Origin: Paraburkholderia sp. PGU19
GTDB taxonomy: Bacteria > Pseudomonadota > Gammaproteobacteria > Burkholderiales > Burkholderiaceae
DNA: 64,000 nt
Direction: 5' to 3'
NCBI RefSeq assembly: GCF_013426915.1
Contig: NZ_AP023180.1
Coordinates: forward strand, 2,170,001 to 2,234,000
Shown here: in pieces, positions 27,094-35,900 of the stretch
How the letters are laid out: each line of letters begins with the position of its first letter
How positions within the stretch are numbered: the stretch's first letter is position 1
The notes under the pieces: generated by a model
The model's database searches: none
Told to the model about the DNA's origin: nothing
Seen by the model: the letters and a program-made list of their open reading frames with translations, nothing else
Position numbers and translations under genes: made by a program

Positions 27094-28125
27094 TCACGAC
27101 GCAGGCGGCAGATTTTCCTGCAGATAGATCGACATAGGCGTTTGCAACGGAAGACCTGAAGGCGTGCCCCGGTTGTAGTGACCCAGTATCGCTTCAACAG
27201 CGCGCACTGCTTCGACAAAAGGACTCTGATCGAGCACGGCATCCATCACGCCTTCTATCAGCAATGCTCTGCTGATCTCCGTCAGCTCGTGGCCGATCAG
27301 TACCGTCGAATGCTCGCGCTTGAGCGCCTTGAGCGCGCGCGCAATGCCCTCATCGCCAACCGACAGGTTGTAGATGCCCCGCAAATCCGGGTACTTTTTG
27401 AAGGCATCCCGCGTCAGACGCTCGGTTGATTTTTCGTCTTCACGGCTTTCGACAGTCGCCACCACGTCGCACGCGGGAAACTTGCGGCGCATGACCGAGC
27501 GGAACGCGGCCTCGCGTTCTTCGTGCCCGAGATATGTGCGCAAGCCAGCAATCACGATGACCTGTCCGCCTTCGCGCCCGATAAAGCGGCCCATCAGTTC
27601 GCCCGCGGTTCGTCCCGCGCAGCGGTTGTCGATGCCGACATACGCGAGCCGCCCCGTGTCCGGCAGATCGCTCGCAAGCGTCACGACAGGAATCTTGCGC
27701 GCGACGCGTGAGATCGCATCGACGATGACGCTGTGCTCATACGCGACGACGATCATCGCGTCGGCCTTCTGCGATGCGCGATTGATGACGGCTGCCAGCG
27801 ACTTCGGTTCCAGGTCGTCGAAGAACGTCAGATGACACACCACGCGATGCGTTTCGAACGACTTCTGCGCTAGCTCGAACCCCTGCCGTAGCGCAACGTA
27901 GTACGGCGACGAAGGCTGTTGCGTGAGGATCGCGATGCGCAGCCAGCGTACCGACACTTCGTCAAGCGCGCGGTCCATCTTGAGCTTGCGCGCCCATTCG
28001 AGCACGCGCGATTCCTTCTCGCGCGCCACGCCGCCACGCCCGTTCAGCACGCGTTCGACAGTCGAATAGCTGACGCCGGAGGCCTTCGCGACATCTTCCA
28101 TGGTCGGCTTGCGTCTGACGTTCAT
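27094..28125 (-). CDS. LacI-family transcriptional regulator
   Basis: 343 residues. N-terminal HTH (MEDVAKASGVSYSTVERVLNGRGGVA) shows the LacI pattern but with Glu-Arg where most members have Ser-Arg in 'VSRVLN'. A hinge follows, then a type-I periplasmic-binding-protein-like ligand domain (RIAILTQQPSSPYYVALRQGFELAQ ... VGIDNRCAGRTAGELMGRFI ... VLIGHELTEISRALLIEG). It is divergent from a sugar-binding-protein gene, and LacI-type palindromes lie between them at 28139-28166. Its ligand is likely a sugar or polyol imported with that binding protein. Confidence 0.92.
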   Translation of the reverse strand: MNVRRKPTMEDVAKASGVSYSTVERVLNGRGGVAREKESRVLEWARKLKMDRALDEVSVRWLRIAILTQQPSSPYYVALRQGFELAQKSFETHRVVCHLTFFDDLEPKSLAAVINRASQKADAMIVVAYEHSVIVDAISRVARKIPVVTLASDLPDTGRLAYVGIDNRCAGRTAGELMGRFIGREGGQVIVIAGLRTYLGHEEREAAFRSVMRRKFPACDVVATVESREDEKSTERLTRDAFKKYPDLRGIYNLSVGDEGIARALKALKREHSTVLIGHELTEISRALLIEGVMDAVLDQSPFVEAVRAVEAILGHYNRGTPSGLPLQTPMSIYLQENLPPAS

Positions 28126-28138
28126 GCGGTCCCCCAGT

Positions 28139-28166
28139 TTGAGGAAATATCCTCAACAAACCGTTT
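28139..28166. promoter_or_regulatory. Candidate LacI-type operators
   Basis: Two adjacent palindromes just upstream of the LacI start: TTGAGGA-N4-TCCTCAA (28139-28156, perfect 7-bp arms) and AAACCGTTT (28158-28166, perfect around a central C). LacI-family operators are short palindromes with a central CG-type core. Position fits autoregulation and control of the divergent binding-protein gene. Confidence 0.5.
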
Positions 28167-28319
28167 GAGAGCGGAGATTCGATCAACTAGATTCTAACCA
28201 CCGGAAGCGACCGGGCGTTAGCGATAAAGCCCCGGCGACAAAGACCCGGCGGCCCAGCGCCGCGCGCATACGCAGACGCGCATTCCGCCATGCCAATCCC
28301 ATGTCAGGAGACAACCATC

Positions 28320-29375
28320 ATGGACAAGCCCGCATTTCGCGCAACCCAACGCGCGGTCAAAAGAATCGCCGCTGCGCTCGCAGCGCTGACGCTCGTCACC
28401 GGCTTCGCCGCGAACAGCGCCGCCGCCGACGAGCGCTTCGTGATGGTCAGTCATGGCTCGGACTCGAACGTCTGGTGGAACACCGTCAAGAACGGCATGC
28501 GCGACGCGAGCGAAGATTTCAACGTGCCCGTCGATTACCGCAATCCCCCTTCCGGCGATACGGGCGACATGGTGCGCATTCTCGAACAGGCGGCGGCGCG
28601 CAACTACTCGGGCGTGATCACGACGGTGCCGAACTTCGACATGATCCAGAAGGGACTGACAGGCGTGAAGGCGAAGCACATTCCGCTTGTCACCATCAAC
28701 GGTGGGCCTGAATCGGGCATGAAGCTCGGCGCGCTGATGCACATCGGCCAGCCCGAATACGATGCTGGCAAGGCAGCAGGTGAGCGCGCGAAAGCGGCGG
28801 GCATCCACGAGTTTCTGTGCGTGAACCACGGCGCCGACATTCAGGCGTTGTGGGACCGCTGCAAAGGTTTCGCCGATGCGATCGGCGTCGACTACAAGAA
28901 GGCGACGATGGATAGCGGCGAAGATCCGACGGTGATCGAAAGCAAGGTCGCCGCCTACCTGAGATCGCACCCCACGACCCAGGCGATTCTCGCGCTCGGT
29001 CCCGATCAGGCGACGGGCGTGTTGCGCGGCGTGAAAGACGCGGGCATGAGCGGGAAGATCTACGTTGCCACGTTCGATCTCTCGCCCGACATCCTGAAGG
29101 CGATTCAGGCGGGGCAGATCGCATTCGCCATCGATCAGCAGCCGTATCTGCAAGGCTATTTGTCCGTCGCGGCAATGGCGATTGCGATTCGCGACAAGAC
29201 GAACGACTCCGCGCGCATCGTCGCGGCATTGAGAGAGGACAAAAAGGTCGCGGCGCGGCTCGCCAAATACGACCTGAAGCCGGTTTATACGGGATCGACG
29301 GTAAGTTCCGGCCCGAGCTTCGTCACGAAGGATAACCTCGCGCCCGTGCAGAAGTACGCGGGCTCATATCGCTAA
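28320..29375 (+). CDS. Periplasmic sugar-binding protein (RbsB-like, type I)
   Basis: 351 residues from ATG at 28320, with CAGGAGACA upstream; a start 10 codons earlier is rejected. A Sec signal peptide ends near ANSAAADERF. The mature protein follows the ribose/galactose-binding pattern (FVMVSHGSDSNVWWNTVKNGMRDASEDF, NYSGVITTVPN, HIPLVTINGG, AILALGPDQATGVLRGVKDAG, IAFAIDQQPYLQGYLSV). It should deliver a sugar or related ligand to an ABC importer, but no permease or ATPase gene is adjacent: next comes a desaturase. It is therefore an orphan binding protein, either borrowing a transporter elsewhere or serving as a sensor with the divergent LacI protein. Confidence 0.9.
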   Translation: MDKPAFRATQRAVKRIAAALAALTLVTGFAANSAAADERFVMVSHGSDSNVWWNTVKNGMRDASEDFNVPVDYRNPPSGDTGDMVRILEQAAARNYSGVITTVPNFDMIQKGLTGVKAKHIPLVTINGGPESGMKLGALMHIGQPEYDAGKAAGERAKAAGIHEFLCVNHGADIQALWDRCKGFADAIGVDYKKATMDSGEDPTVIESKVAAYLRSHPTTQAILALGPDQATGVLRGVKDAGMSGKIYVATFDLSPDILKAIQAGQIAFAIDQQPYLQGYLSVAAMAIAIRDKTNDSARIVAALREDKKVAARLAKYDLKPVYTGSTVSSGPSFVTKDNLAPVQKYAGSYR

Positions 29376-29393
29376 TCGTGTGGGGACAACGCA

Positions 29394-30394
29394 ATGAACA
29401 TCGATATGCACGCGTGGCACCGGGTCGACATCGATCGCAAGATGCTCAAGGAGTTTTCCACGCGTTCCGATGCGCGCGGACTCGCGCAGGCGGGGGATTC
29501 TTCGCGCTCGTCGTTGCGACAGGCGCGCTCGCGTGGGCATCGCTTGGCACGGCGTGGGTGATTCCCGCGTTTCTTTTGTACGGAACGGTGTTTGCGTTCA
29601 GTGAGGCCGCCGCGCATGAGCTGGGGCACGGCACCGTGTTCAAGACGCGTTGGCTGAACGAGGCGGTCTACTGGGCGATCTGCTTCATGTCGTGGCGCGA
29701 GCAGGTGTATAGCCGCTGGCTTCATGCAAAGCATCACACGTACACGCATCTGACGGCGGCGCCTTATAAAGATCCTGAACTGGCGTTCAAGCATCGCCCG
29801 CATAGCTATGTGAAGCTGATGACGGATTTCGTTCGCGTATCGCATGGCGTGCAGTTTCTCAGCGCGATCTTTCTGCACAGCTTCGGCATTATCACGAAGG
29901 GCGCGAAAGAGGTCGTGCCCGAGGCGGAGTACAAGAAGATGTGCGACAACTCGCGCGTGCTGCTTGCGTGCTATGTCGCAGTGTTTGTCTGGGCCGTGCT
30001 TGCGCATAGCGGGTTGCCCATCGTGTTTCTGTTTCTGGCGCGTGCTTATGGAACCTGGTTGCATGAGCTGTGCGCGTTGACCCAGCATACGGGCCTGAAG
30101 GAGAACGTGCTCGATCATCGCGTGTCGAGCCGTACCGTGAAGCTGAATCCGGTTGTGCGGTTTCTGTACTGGAACATGAATTACCACATCGAACATCACA
30201 TGTTCCCGAGCGTGCCGTTTCATGCGCTGCCGAAATTTCACGAGGCCGTTGCTGAGCAGATGCCGCAACCGTATGCAGGCTTGTGGTCGGCATGGCGCGA
30301 AATCCTGGTGATCTTCGCGAGGCAGCGACGTGATCCCGAGTATGTCGTCGTGCGCGAGTTGCCGGTCGGCAAGCGGGGGAGTGCCGTTGCGTGA
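29394..30394 (+). pseudogene. Fatty acid desaturase, interrupted by a one-base frameshift in a G run
   Basis: The gene starts at ATG 29394 (MNIDMHAWHRVDIDRKMLKE...ARGLAQA) and then moves to another frame for GGFFALVVATGALAW through to RELPVGKRGSAVA. The break is at a run of five G (29492-29496); six G would restore one ~333-residue protein. The body has all three histidine boxes of membrane di-iron desaturases (HELGH, HAKHH, HIEHH) and several membrane segments. It would insert a double bond into an acyl chain or act on a related lipid. It follows the binding-protein gene by 18 bases. Whether the break is real, phase-variable or a sequencing slip is open. Confidence 0.85.
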
Positions 30395-30410
30395 GAGTGT
30401 GCCGCATCTG

Positions 30411-30445
30411 AACATCGCGCCGCATGCTCCATGCGGCGCGATGTT
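30411..30445. terminator. Perfect 16-bp stem, 3-base loop between convergent genes
   Basis: AACATCGCGCCGCATG (30411-30426) and its exact complement (30430-30445) are separated by CTC. It lies after the desaturase stop and before the end of the leftward thiolase gene, so it may terminate both directions. There is no marked U tract. Confidence 0.6.
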
Positions 30446-30476
30446 CAAGCAAGCTACAATCAGGTCGACAGAATAG

Positions 30477-31631
30477 TCACCAGCGCAACGGCCGAATCCC
30501 CGCCAGTTGCCCGCCATTATTCTCGGCCAGCGCCACCTTCGCTCCCGGCCGTTGCCGCGCGCCCGCCGTGCCGCGCAATTGCTGCGTCAGCTCGACGATC
30601 TGCGCGACGCCCGTCGCGCCGACAGGATGACCGCGCGACAACAAGCCGCCGCTCGGATTCACGGAGATCCGTCCGCCGATATCCGTGTCGCCGGAACGGA
30701 TCAGCTTCGGCGCATCGCCGGGCGTACACAGGCCGAGGTTCTCGTAGTGAATCAGTTCGGCAGGCGCGGAAGCGTCGTGCAATTCGACCACATGCACATC
30801 CGACGGACCGATGCCCGCCTGTTCATACGCAGCATTCGCTGCGCGCACAGCGACCAGTTCCCCCGATCCATCCGCTTTCGCCGACACGATCGAACTCGCG
30901 CGTATGTACACCGGGCGAATGTCGCGCTTCGCCGCGAATTGTTCCGAGCAGATGAACACCGCCGCGCCGCCGTCGCCGATCGACGAGCACATGAAGAGCG
31001 TCAGCGGATCGCTGACCATCCGGCTGGCGAGCACTTCGTCGACGCTGGTCTCGTTGCGGAACTGCGCATGCGGATTCAGCGACCCGGCGCGGCGGCTCTT
31101 CACGACAACGCGCGCGAAATCGCTCGCCTCCGCGCCCGTCTTTTCCATCCATTTGCGCGCCTTTGCGGCATAGAGATCCATGAAGAGCGAGCCCGTTCCT
31201 GTCGTCACGCCTTCGGGCAACGGCTCTTCGAGATCGACGGCCTTTGCGAACGCGCCGAACGAGATCGCCTTGTCTTCGTGCGTGAGCTTTTCGACACCGA
31301 CCACGAGCGCCGTTTCCGACTGTCCCGAAGCGACGGAAAGCCATGCGAGATTCAACGCCGAGCTGCCCGACGCGCACGCATTTTCGACGTTGAACATCGG
31401 CTTGCCGTCGAGCCCCGTATTGCGCAGCGACGACTGCGCGCGAATCATTTCCTGACCGGTGACGACGCCTGCCGCCGCATTGCCGAAGAAGATACGATCC
31501 ACGTCGTTGACGCTGACGCGCGCATCCTTCAATGCGAGCGAGACCGATTCTTCAGCGAGCGACTTCAGATTGCGCTCCAGGAACTTGCCAAAGGACGTCA
31601 TGCCGACGCCGCCGATTACCACTTTGCGCAT
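30477..31631 (-). CDS. Thiolase (SCP-x/acetyl-CoA acyltransferase type)
   Basis: 384 residues from ATG at 31631, placed 7 bases after GGAGGC; an ATG four codons upstream is less well spaced. The active-site nucleophile Cys is in FNVENACASGSSALNLAW, and the C-terminal block GGLLSRGHPVGATGVAQIVEL holds the catalytic His. The usual second Cys region is replaced (LAENNGGQLAG), as in the SCP-x/lipid-transfer thiolase subfamily. It would cleave a 3-ketoacyl-CoA with CoA. It follows the MHS transporter gene by ~70 bases and shares its promoter, completing the CoA pathway whose SDR and hydratase are divergently encoded. Confidence 0.88.
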   Translation of the reverse strand: MRKVVIGGVGMTSFGKFLERNLKSLAEESVSLALKDARVSVNDVDRIFFGNAAAGVVTGQEMIRAQSSLRNTGLDGKPMFNVENACASGSSALNLAWLSVASGQSETALVVGVEKLTHEDKAISFGAFAKAVDLEEPLPEGVTTGTGSLFMDLYAAKARKWMEKTGAEASDFARVVVKSRRAGSLNPHAQFRNETSVDEVLASRMVSDPLTLFMCSSIGDGGAAVFICSEQFAAKRDIRPVYIRASSIVSAKADGSGELVAVRAANAAYEQAGIGPSDVHVVELHDASAPAELIHYENLGLCTPGDAPKLIRSGDTDIGGRISVNPSGGLLSRGHPVGATGVAQIVELTQQLRGTAGARQRPGAKVALAENNGGQLAGIRPLRW

Positions 31632-31699
31632 TGCTGCCTCCAATAAAAGTACTTCAGAACCTGCGACGACGAGCGAGTCTGCTTAACCTTCAGTAGCGC

Positions 31700-33007
31700 T
31701 CAATCGAGAACCTTGCCGCGCGTCTCCGGCATCCGCGCATAGACCACGAAGCCCACGGCGCACACGGCCGCGACATAGACCCACAGGTATTGCGACAGAC
31801 CGGAACTCGACATCGCGGTAACGATGTACGGCAGCGTCCCGCCGAACAGTGCCGCCGATACCGCATAAGGCAGCGCGACACCCGTCGCACGCACTCGCGC
31901 CGGGAACTGCTCGGCCATCACCGTCGCGCAGGTGGCGGCGAAGCCCGACGAAAGCAGCATGCCGATCGTGACGATTGCGGTAGCGCACCAGAAGTCATTG
32001 CTGAGGAAATGCAGCGCGGGCCATGCGAACAGTGCCGAGCCGCCTGCGAAAACGAGCAGCACGGGCTTGCGGCCGATACGGTCCGACAACTTGCCGATAA
32101 ACGGAATTGCAATCAGCGAGACGACGATCGAAATCACGCTCGCGTTGAACGCGTCGTGCAGCGGCAAACCCGTGCGCAGATGAGCGAGCGTCGGAAACAG
32201 CACCAGCCACAGATAGATGCACAGGTTGCCCGCCATCGCGATGCCGATCACGCGCAGCGCCGCGCGAGGATGCTCGCGAACGATCTCGAGAAACGGATGA
32301 CGCGTGCGCTGATGTGTCGCGGCACTCTTCTTGAACGCATCGGTTTCGGCGACGGCAAGGCGGACCCACAGCGCAACGAAGCCGAGCAGTCCGGCAATCG
32401 TGAAGGCGACGCGCCAGCCCCACTTCGCCATGCCCGCATGATCGATCATCGACGTGAGGATCGCGCCGATCAACGCCGCCACCAGCACGCCCGCGTTGAC
32501 CGCGAAGTGCTGCCACGATCCCGCGAAGCCGCGCCGCGAAGGCGCGGACGATTCGATCAGGAACGTCGACGCGGAGCCGAACTCGCCGCCCGCCGCGAAG
32601 CCCTGAATGAGCCGCGCGAGCACGAGTATCAGCGGCGCCGCAATACCGATCGATTCATAGCCGGGACACATGGCAATCACCAGCGAGCTGCCCGCCATCA
32701 ACGCAACCGACAGCGCGAGACCGTTCTTGCGGCCGTGCCGGTCGGCATACGCGCCGAGCAGCGCGCCGCCGATAGGCCGCATCACGAAGCCGACCGCGAA
32801 CACGGCAAACGCGGAGAGCAGCGACACGCGGTCGTTGTTCGCGGGAAAGAAGTGTCGTGAAAACAGCGCGGCGAAGGTGGCGTAAATGATCCAGTCGGTG
32901 AATTCGACAACCGTGCCGAGTGTCGCTGCAACGATGGCCTTTCTCTGCGCTCGCGTGAGCGGCGTAGCGGATTCTTCGTGCGCAACGCCCGGAAGGATGG
33001 TGTCCAT
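31700..33007 (-). CDS. MFS transporter, metabolite:H+ symporter (MHS) family
   Basis: 435 residues from ATG at 33007, with 12 likely membrane segments. The TM1 region (ATLGTVVEFTDWIIYATFAALF) has the Glu and Asp typical of MHS proteins such as KgtP, ShiA and ProP, and the loop 2-3 motif RPIGGALLGAYADRHGRKNGL is classical. It would import a carboxylate or betaine-like compound with protons. It heads the transporter-thiolase operon, and its promoter (33100-33155) carries the same element as the SDR and CoA-transferase promoters. Its substrate is therefore probably the growth substrate of the whole island. Confidence 0.9.
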   Translation of the reverse strand: MDTILPGVAHEESATPLTRAQRKAIVAATLGTVVEFTDWIIYATFAALFSRHFFPANNDRVSLLSAFAVFAVGFVMRPIGGALLGAYADRHGRKNGLALSVALMAGSSLVIAMCPGYESIGIAAPLILVLARLIQGFAAGGEFGSASTFLIESSAPSRRGFAGSWQHFAVNAGVLVAALIGAILTSMIDHAGMAKWGWRVAFTIAGLLGFVALWVRLAVAETDAFKKSAATHQRTRHPFLEIVREHPRAALRVIGIAMAGNLCIYLWLVLFPTLAHLRTGLPLHDAFNASVISIVVSLIAIPFIGKLSDRIGRKPVLLVFAGGSALFAWPALHFLSNDFWCATAIVTIGMLLSSGFAATCATVMAEQFPARVRATGVALPYAVSAALFGGTLPYIVTAMSSSGLSQYLWVYVAAVCAVGFVVYARMPETRGKVLD

Positions 33008-33099
33008 GCTGTCTCCGTGTCTCTTGTGGTGAGCGCGCGCTGGTCGCGCAACGCAGGTGAAAAGTGCTGGACGTATCGCTTGATCCGGCACATGGACGC

Positions 33100-33155
33100 A
33101 TCGTAGATTTCGCCCGATACGCCGCGCAAACGACTTTTTCTGCGCTTTCGATTGA
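33100..33155 (-). promoter_or_regulatory. Promoter element of transporter-thiolase operon
   Basis: Reading leftward: TCAATCGA (from 33154), 13 bases, GTCGTTTGCGCG (33134-33123). A -35-like TTGCGC lies inside the last part, then an 18-base spacer and -10-like TACGAT (33105-33100). Same layout as at 33221 and 35901. The predicted leader to ATG 33007 is about 85 bases. Confidence 0.55.
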
Positions 33156-33249
33156 TATTTTTTGCAGCCAGGCCGCAGACGGCCAACGCGCGGGCGCGAG
33201 CGGTTTCGATTGAGCGAAAGTCAATCGAAGCCGCGAAAAAAGTCGTTTG
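33127..33249. promoter_or_regulatory. Nested inverted repeats in the divergent control region of the CoA island
   Basis: Outer arms CAAACGACTTTTT (33127-33139) and its exact complement (33237-33249) frame the region. Inside lies TTCGATTGA-N7-TCAATCGAA (33205-33229), perfect 9-bp arms. A third TTCGATTGA is at 33147-33155. The symmetric design suits one regulator controlling both directions. The 305 bases between the two start codons (33007 and 33313) contain nothing else recognisable. Confidence 0.6.
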
Positions 33250-33276
33250 AGCGTGGGGCGTAGCGCGCCCTAGCAT
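33221..33276 (+). promoter_or_regulatory. Promoter element of SDR-hydratase operon
   Basis: TCAATCGA (33221) - 13 bases - GTCGTTTGAGCG (33242-33253), containing -35-like TTGAGC (33247-33252), 18-base spacer, -10-like TAGCAT (33271-33276). The element ends 60 bases before the SDR start codon. The element upstream of the CoA-transferase gene has the same spacing and nearly the same distance (61). Confidence 0.6.
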
Positions 33277-33312
33277 GGGATGCACAGGCTTTTCATTCCA
33301 TGGAGACACGTC

Positions 33313-34080
33313 ATGAACGCATCACCTCACAACCCGGCCGCCGAAGTCGCCATCGTCACGGGCGGCGCGAAGGGTATCGGCTTCGGCATCGCGGCTGCGC
33401 TGGCTCGCAATGGCAGGCGCATCGCGCTGTTCGATCTCGACCGCGCGGCGCTCGATCACGCCGCCAGCGCGCTGGCCGAGGCGGGCGCCGACGTGATCGC
33501 GCTTCCCGTCGATGTGACGAATAGCGCGTCCGTCAACGAGGCGGTCGAGGCTGTCGTCGAACGCTTTGGCCAGATCGACGTGCTGGTGAACAACGCGGGC
33601 ATCGTGCGCGACAAACGCATCACGAAGATGAGCGACGACGACTGGGACGCTGTGATTGGCGTGAACCTGAAGTCGCAGTTTCTGTGTTGCCGCGCCGTGC
33701 TCGCGCACATGAGCGCCGCGCGCCATGGGCGCATCGTGAACATCTCGTCGCGCGCGTGGCTAGGCGGTGTCGGACAGTCGAACTATTCGGCCGCGAAGGG
33801 CGGCGTGGTGAGCCTCACGCGCAGTCTCGCGCTCGAATGGGCGTGTGCCGGCATCACCGTCAACGCGATTGCGCCCGGTATCGTCGATACGCCGTTGTTT
33901 CAGGCCTTCGATGCAGAGCTTCAGGAGCGGCTGAAAAAATCGGTGCCCGTGCAGCGCATCGGTACGCCCGACGATATCGCGCAGGCCGTCTTGTTCTTTG
34001 CGCAGCGCGAAGCGTCGTACATCACGGGGCAGACGCTCTATGTATGCGGCGGCCGTTCGCTGTCGTCGCCGAGCGTTTGA
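33313..34080 (+). CDS. SDR-family 3-hydroxyacyl-CoA dehydrogenase-like / 3-oxoacyl reductase
   Basis: 255 residues from ATG at 33313, preceded by GGAGACA. Classical SDR motifs: TGGAKGIGFGIA (cofactor), Asp in ALFDLDRAALD (NAD preference likely), VLVNNAGIV, NISSRAWLGG (Ser), NYSAAKGG (Tyr/Lys), and SYITGQTLYVCGGRS at the end. It probably oxidises a 3-hydroxyacyl-CoA to the 3-keto form before the thiolase. The hydratase gene follows after only 10 bases, so these two genes form an operon. The longer opening from 33280 has no ribosome site and is rejected. Confidence 0.9.
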   Translation: MNASPHNPAAEVAIVTGGAKGIGFGIAAALARNGRRIALFDLDRAALDHAASALAEAGADVIALPVDVTNSASVNEAVEAVVERFGQIDVLVNNAGIVRDKRITKMSDDDWDAVIGVNLKSQFLCCRAVLAHMSAARHGRIVNISSRAWLGGVGQSNYSAAKGGVVSLTRSLALEWACAGITVNAIAPGIVDTPLFQAFDAELQERLKKSVPVQRIGTPDDIAQAVLFFAQREASYITGQTLYVCGGRSLSSPSV

Positions 34081-34090
34081 GGAGCACATC

Positions 34091-34894
34091 ATGACGATTC
34101 ACTACAGCGTGTCGGATCATGTGGCGTCGGTGAGCCTGGACCGTCCCGAAGCGCTCAACGCGCTCGACCTCGACAGTCTCAAGGATTTACGCGCGGCGCT
34201 CGCCGAAGCGCGCGACGACGATGACGTGCGCGTGATCGTGCTGACAGGCGCGGGGCGCAAATCGTTCTGCGTCGGCGCGGACCTGAAAAATACGCTGCCG
34301 CCTTCGACGAGCTTCAGTTCGTCGTTCGTGCGATTTATCGACCGCGCTGCCGCCGAAGGCATCTATGTGCGGCTAATGGATCTCAGTTCGCTGCGCCTCT
34401 TCAAGCCTGTTATCGGCGCGATCAACGGCTATTGCCTCGGCGGCGGACTCGAACTCGCGCTGCAATGTGACTTGCGGATCGCCTCGACGAATGCCGTGTT
34501 TGGCTTGCCCGAAGCCGTCGTCGCGAGCATTCCCGCCGTGTGCGGGATTCAGGCGCTGCAAAAGGCCGTGCCGTCCGCGATCGCGATGAAGATGCTGCTG
34601 ACCGGCTGCAAGATCGACGCGGCGTACGCGGAGCGGATCGGCCTCATATCCGATGTCGTCGAGCCCGAAGCGCTGATGGACAAGGCGCGCGAACTCGCGC
34701 GCACGATCGCGTCGAATGGTCCGCTTGCCGTGCAGATGATCAAGAAAGTCGCGGAAACGAGCAGCAATGTGCCGCTTGCGCAAGCGCTCGAATTTACCGA
34801 GCTGGCGTGGGGCGCGATGCGCGATTCAGAAGACCGCGTGGAAGGGCGCAAGGCGTTCGCCGAAAAACGCAGGCCGCAGTTCAAGGGCCGCTAG
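34091..34894 (+). CDS. Enoyl-CoA hydratase/isomerase
   Basis: 267 residues from ATG at 34091 with GAGGAGC upstream. Crotonase fold: VIVLTGAGRKSFCVGADLKN (first oxyanion loop) and FKPVIGAINGYCLGGGLELALQCDLRIAS (second), with Glu in VFGLPEAVVASIPAVCGIQ near the catalytic position. It would hydrate a 2-enoyl-CoA in the carboxylate pathway. It is the second gene of the SDR operon. Its last 14 bases overlap the convergent LysR gene (stop at 34881), so the two transcripts run into each other. Confidence 0.92.
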   Translation: MTIHYSVSDHVASVSLDRPEALNALDLDSLKDLRAALAEARDDDDVRVIVLTGAGRKSFCVGADLKNTLPPSTSFSSSFVRFIDRAAAEGIYVRLMDLSSLRLFKPVIGAINGYCLGGGLELALQCDLRIASTNAVFGLPEAVVASIPAVCGIQALQKAVPSAIAMKMLLTGCKIDAAYAERIGLISDVVEPEALMDKARELARTIASNGPLAVQMIKKVAETSSNVPLAQALEFTELAWGAMRDSEDRVEGRKAFAEKRRPQFKGR

Positions 34895-35807
34895 GCGCCT
34901 TAGGTGCACTGGGTGTCGCTTCGCCAATCGACAGAAGCCAGTTACGGAATGCGGCGAACTCGGCGTTCGACAGATGCTCGCGCGGATAGATCAGGTAGTA
35001 CGTGAAGGCGCCCAGATCGAGCACGAACGAAAAGGGCATCACGAGCGTGCCGTCGCGCAACTGATCGGCGACGAGCACGCGCTGCGCCATTGCAACGCCT
35101 ACGCCTTGCGTCGCCGCGAAGTACGCGAGGATCGAGCTTTCGTAGCTGAGGCCGCTCAACGGATTGACGCCGCGCACGCCCGCCGCGTCGAGCCATTTGG
35201 CCCAGTCCTCGCGGCGCGCCAGCGAATGCAGCAGCGGCACGTTGCGCAGTGCTTCGGGTGTCGCGTCGGTGAGATCGGGATGCGCGCGCAGGAACTCGGG
35301 ACTGCACACGGGCACCAGTTCGTTTGGCACGAGCCGGTCGAAACCGAGATCCGACGACGGCGCATGCGACAGCCGGATCGCCGCGTCGACGTCTTCGGTG
35401 TTGAAGTCGACGGGTTGCAGAGATGTGGTGAGACTGACTTCGATATCGGGATGCTCGCGATGAAACGTCGACAGACGAGGCAGCAGCCAGTTCATCGAGA
35501 ACGTCGTGTAGCCGCGTATTTTCAGCGTGCGGCGGCGGCGCGCTTCCGTGAGATTGATCGTTGCGGTGCGCAGCGTTTCGAAGCCGCGCACGATGTCGGC
35601 GAGATAGCGCTCTCCCATCGGCGTCAATGCGATCGCGCGATGACCGCGCTCGAACAGCAGCACGCCGAGCTGGTCTTCGAGCAGCTTGATCTGACGGCTG
35701 ACGGCAGCGGGCGTGACGTTGAGTTCGTTCGCGGCGAGCTGCACGCTCAGCAGGCGGCCGCAGACCTCGAAGGCGCGCAGCGCGTTGAGTGACGGAAGGG
35801 TTCGCAT
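34881..35807 (-). CDS. LysR-family regulator (GcvA/AmpR type), probable controller of the CoA island
   Basis: 308 residues from ATG at 35807. The HTH (LPSLNALRAFEVCGRLLSVQLAANELNVTPAAVSRQIKLLEDQLGVLLFERGHR) is of the GcvA subgroup. The effector domain follows (LKIRGYTTFSMNWLLPRLSTFHREHPDIEVSLTTS). It is divergent from the CoA-transferase gene across 186 bases that contain a TCAATCGA-N13-GTCGTTTG element. It is the only regulator inside the island, so it is the best candidate to bind all three copies. The ligand is unknown. Confidence 0.9.
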   Translation of the reverse strand: MRTLPSLNALRAFEVCGRLLSVQLAANELNVTPAAVSRQIKLLEDQLGVLLFERGHRAIALTPMGERYLADIVRGFETLRTATINLTEARRRRTLKIRGYTTFSMNWLLPRLSTFHREHPDIEVSLTTSLQPVDFNTEDVDAAIRLSHAPSSDLGFDRLVPNELVPVCSPEFLRAHPDLTDATPEALRNVPLLHSLARREDWAKWLDAAGVRGVNPLSGLSYESSILAYFAATQGVGVAMAQRVLVADQLRDGTLVMPFSFVLDLGAFTYYLIYPREHLSNAEFAAFRNWLLSIGEATPSAPKAPSGP

Positions 35808-35883
35808 CGAAAAATGGTAGCACGCGCTTTGCACGCTGCATGCGGGGATTGCTACGTAGAAGCGAGCTTGCATGTGCGTTTGC

Positions 35884-35895
35884 GCTGACGTCAGC
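35884..35895. promoter_or_regulatory. 12-bp perfect palindrome in LysR/CoA-transferase gap
   Basis: GCTGACGTCAGC is an exact palindrome, 6 bases left of the TCAATCGA element. It could be the autoregulatory LysR site or part of an extended activator site. No copy is found upstream of the other two island promoters. Confidence 0.35.
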
Positions 35896-35900
35896 AAAAC

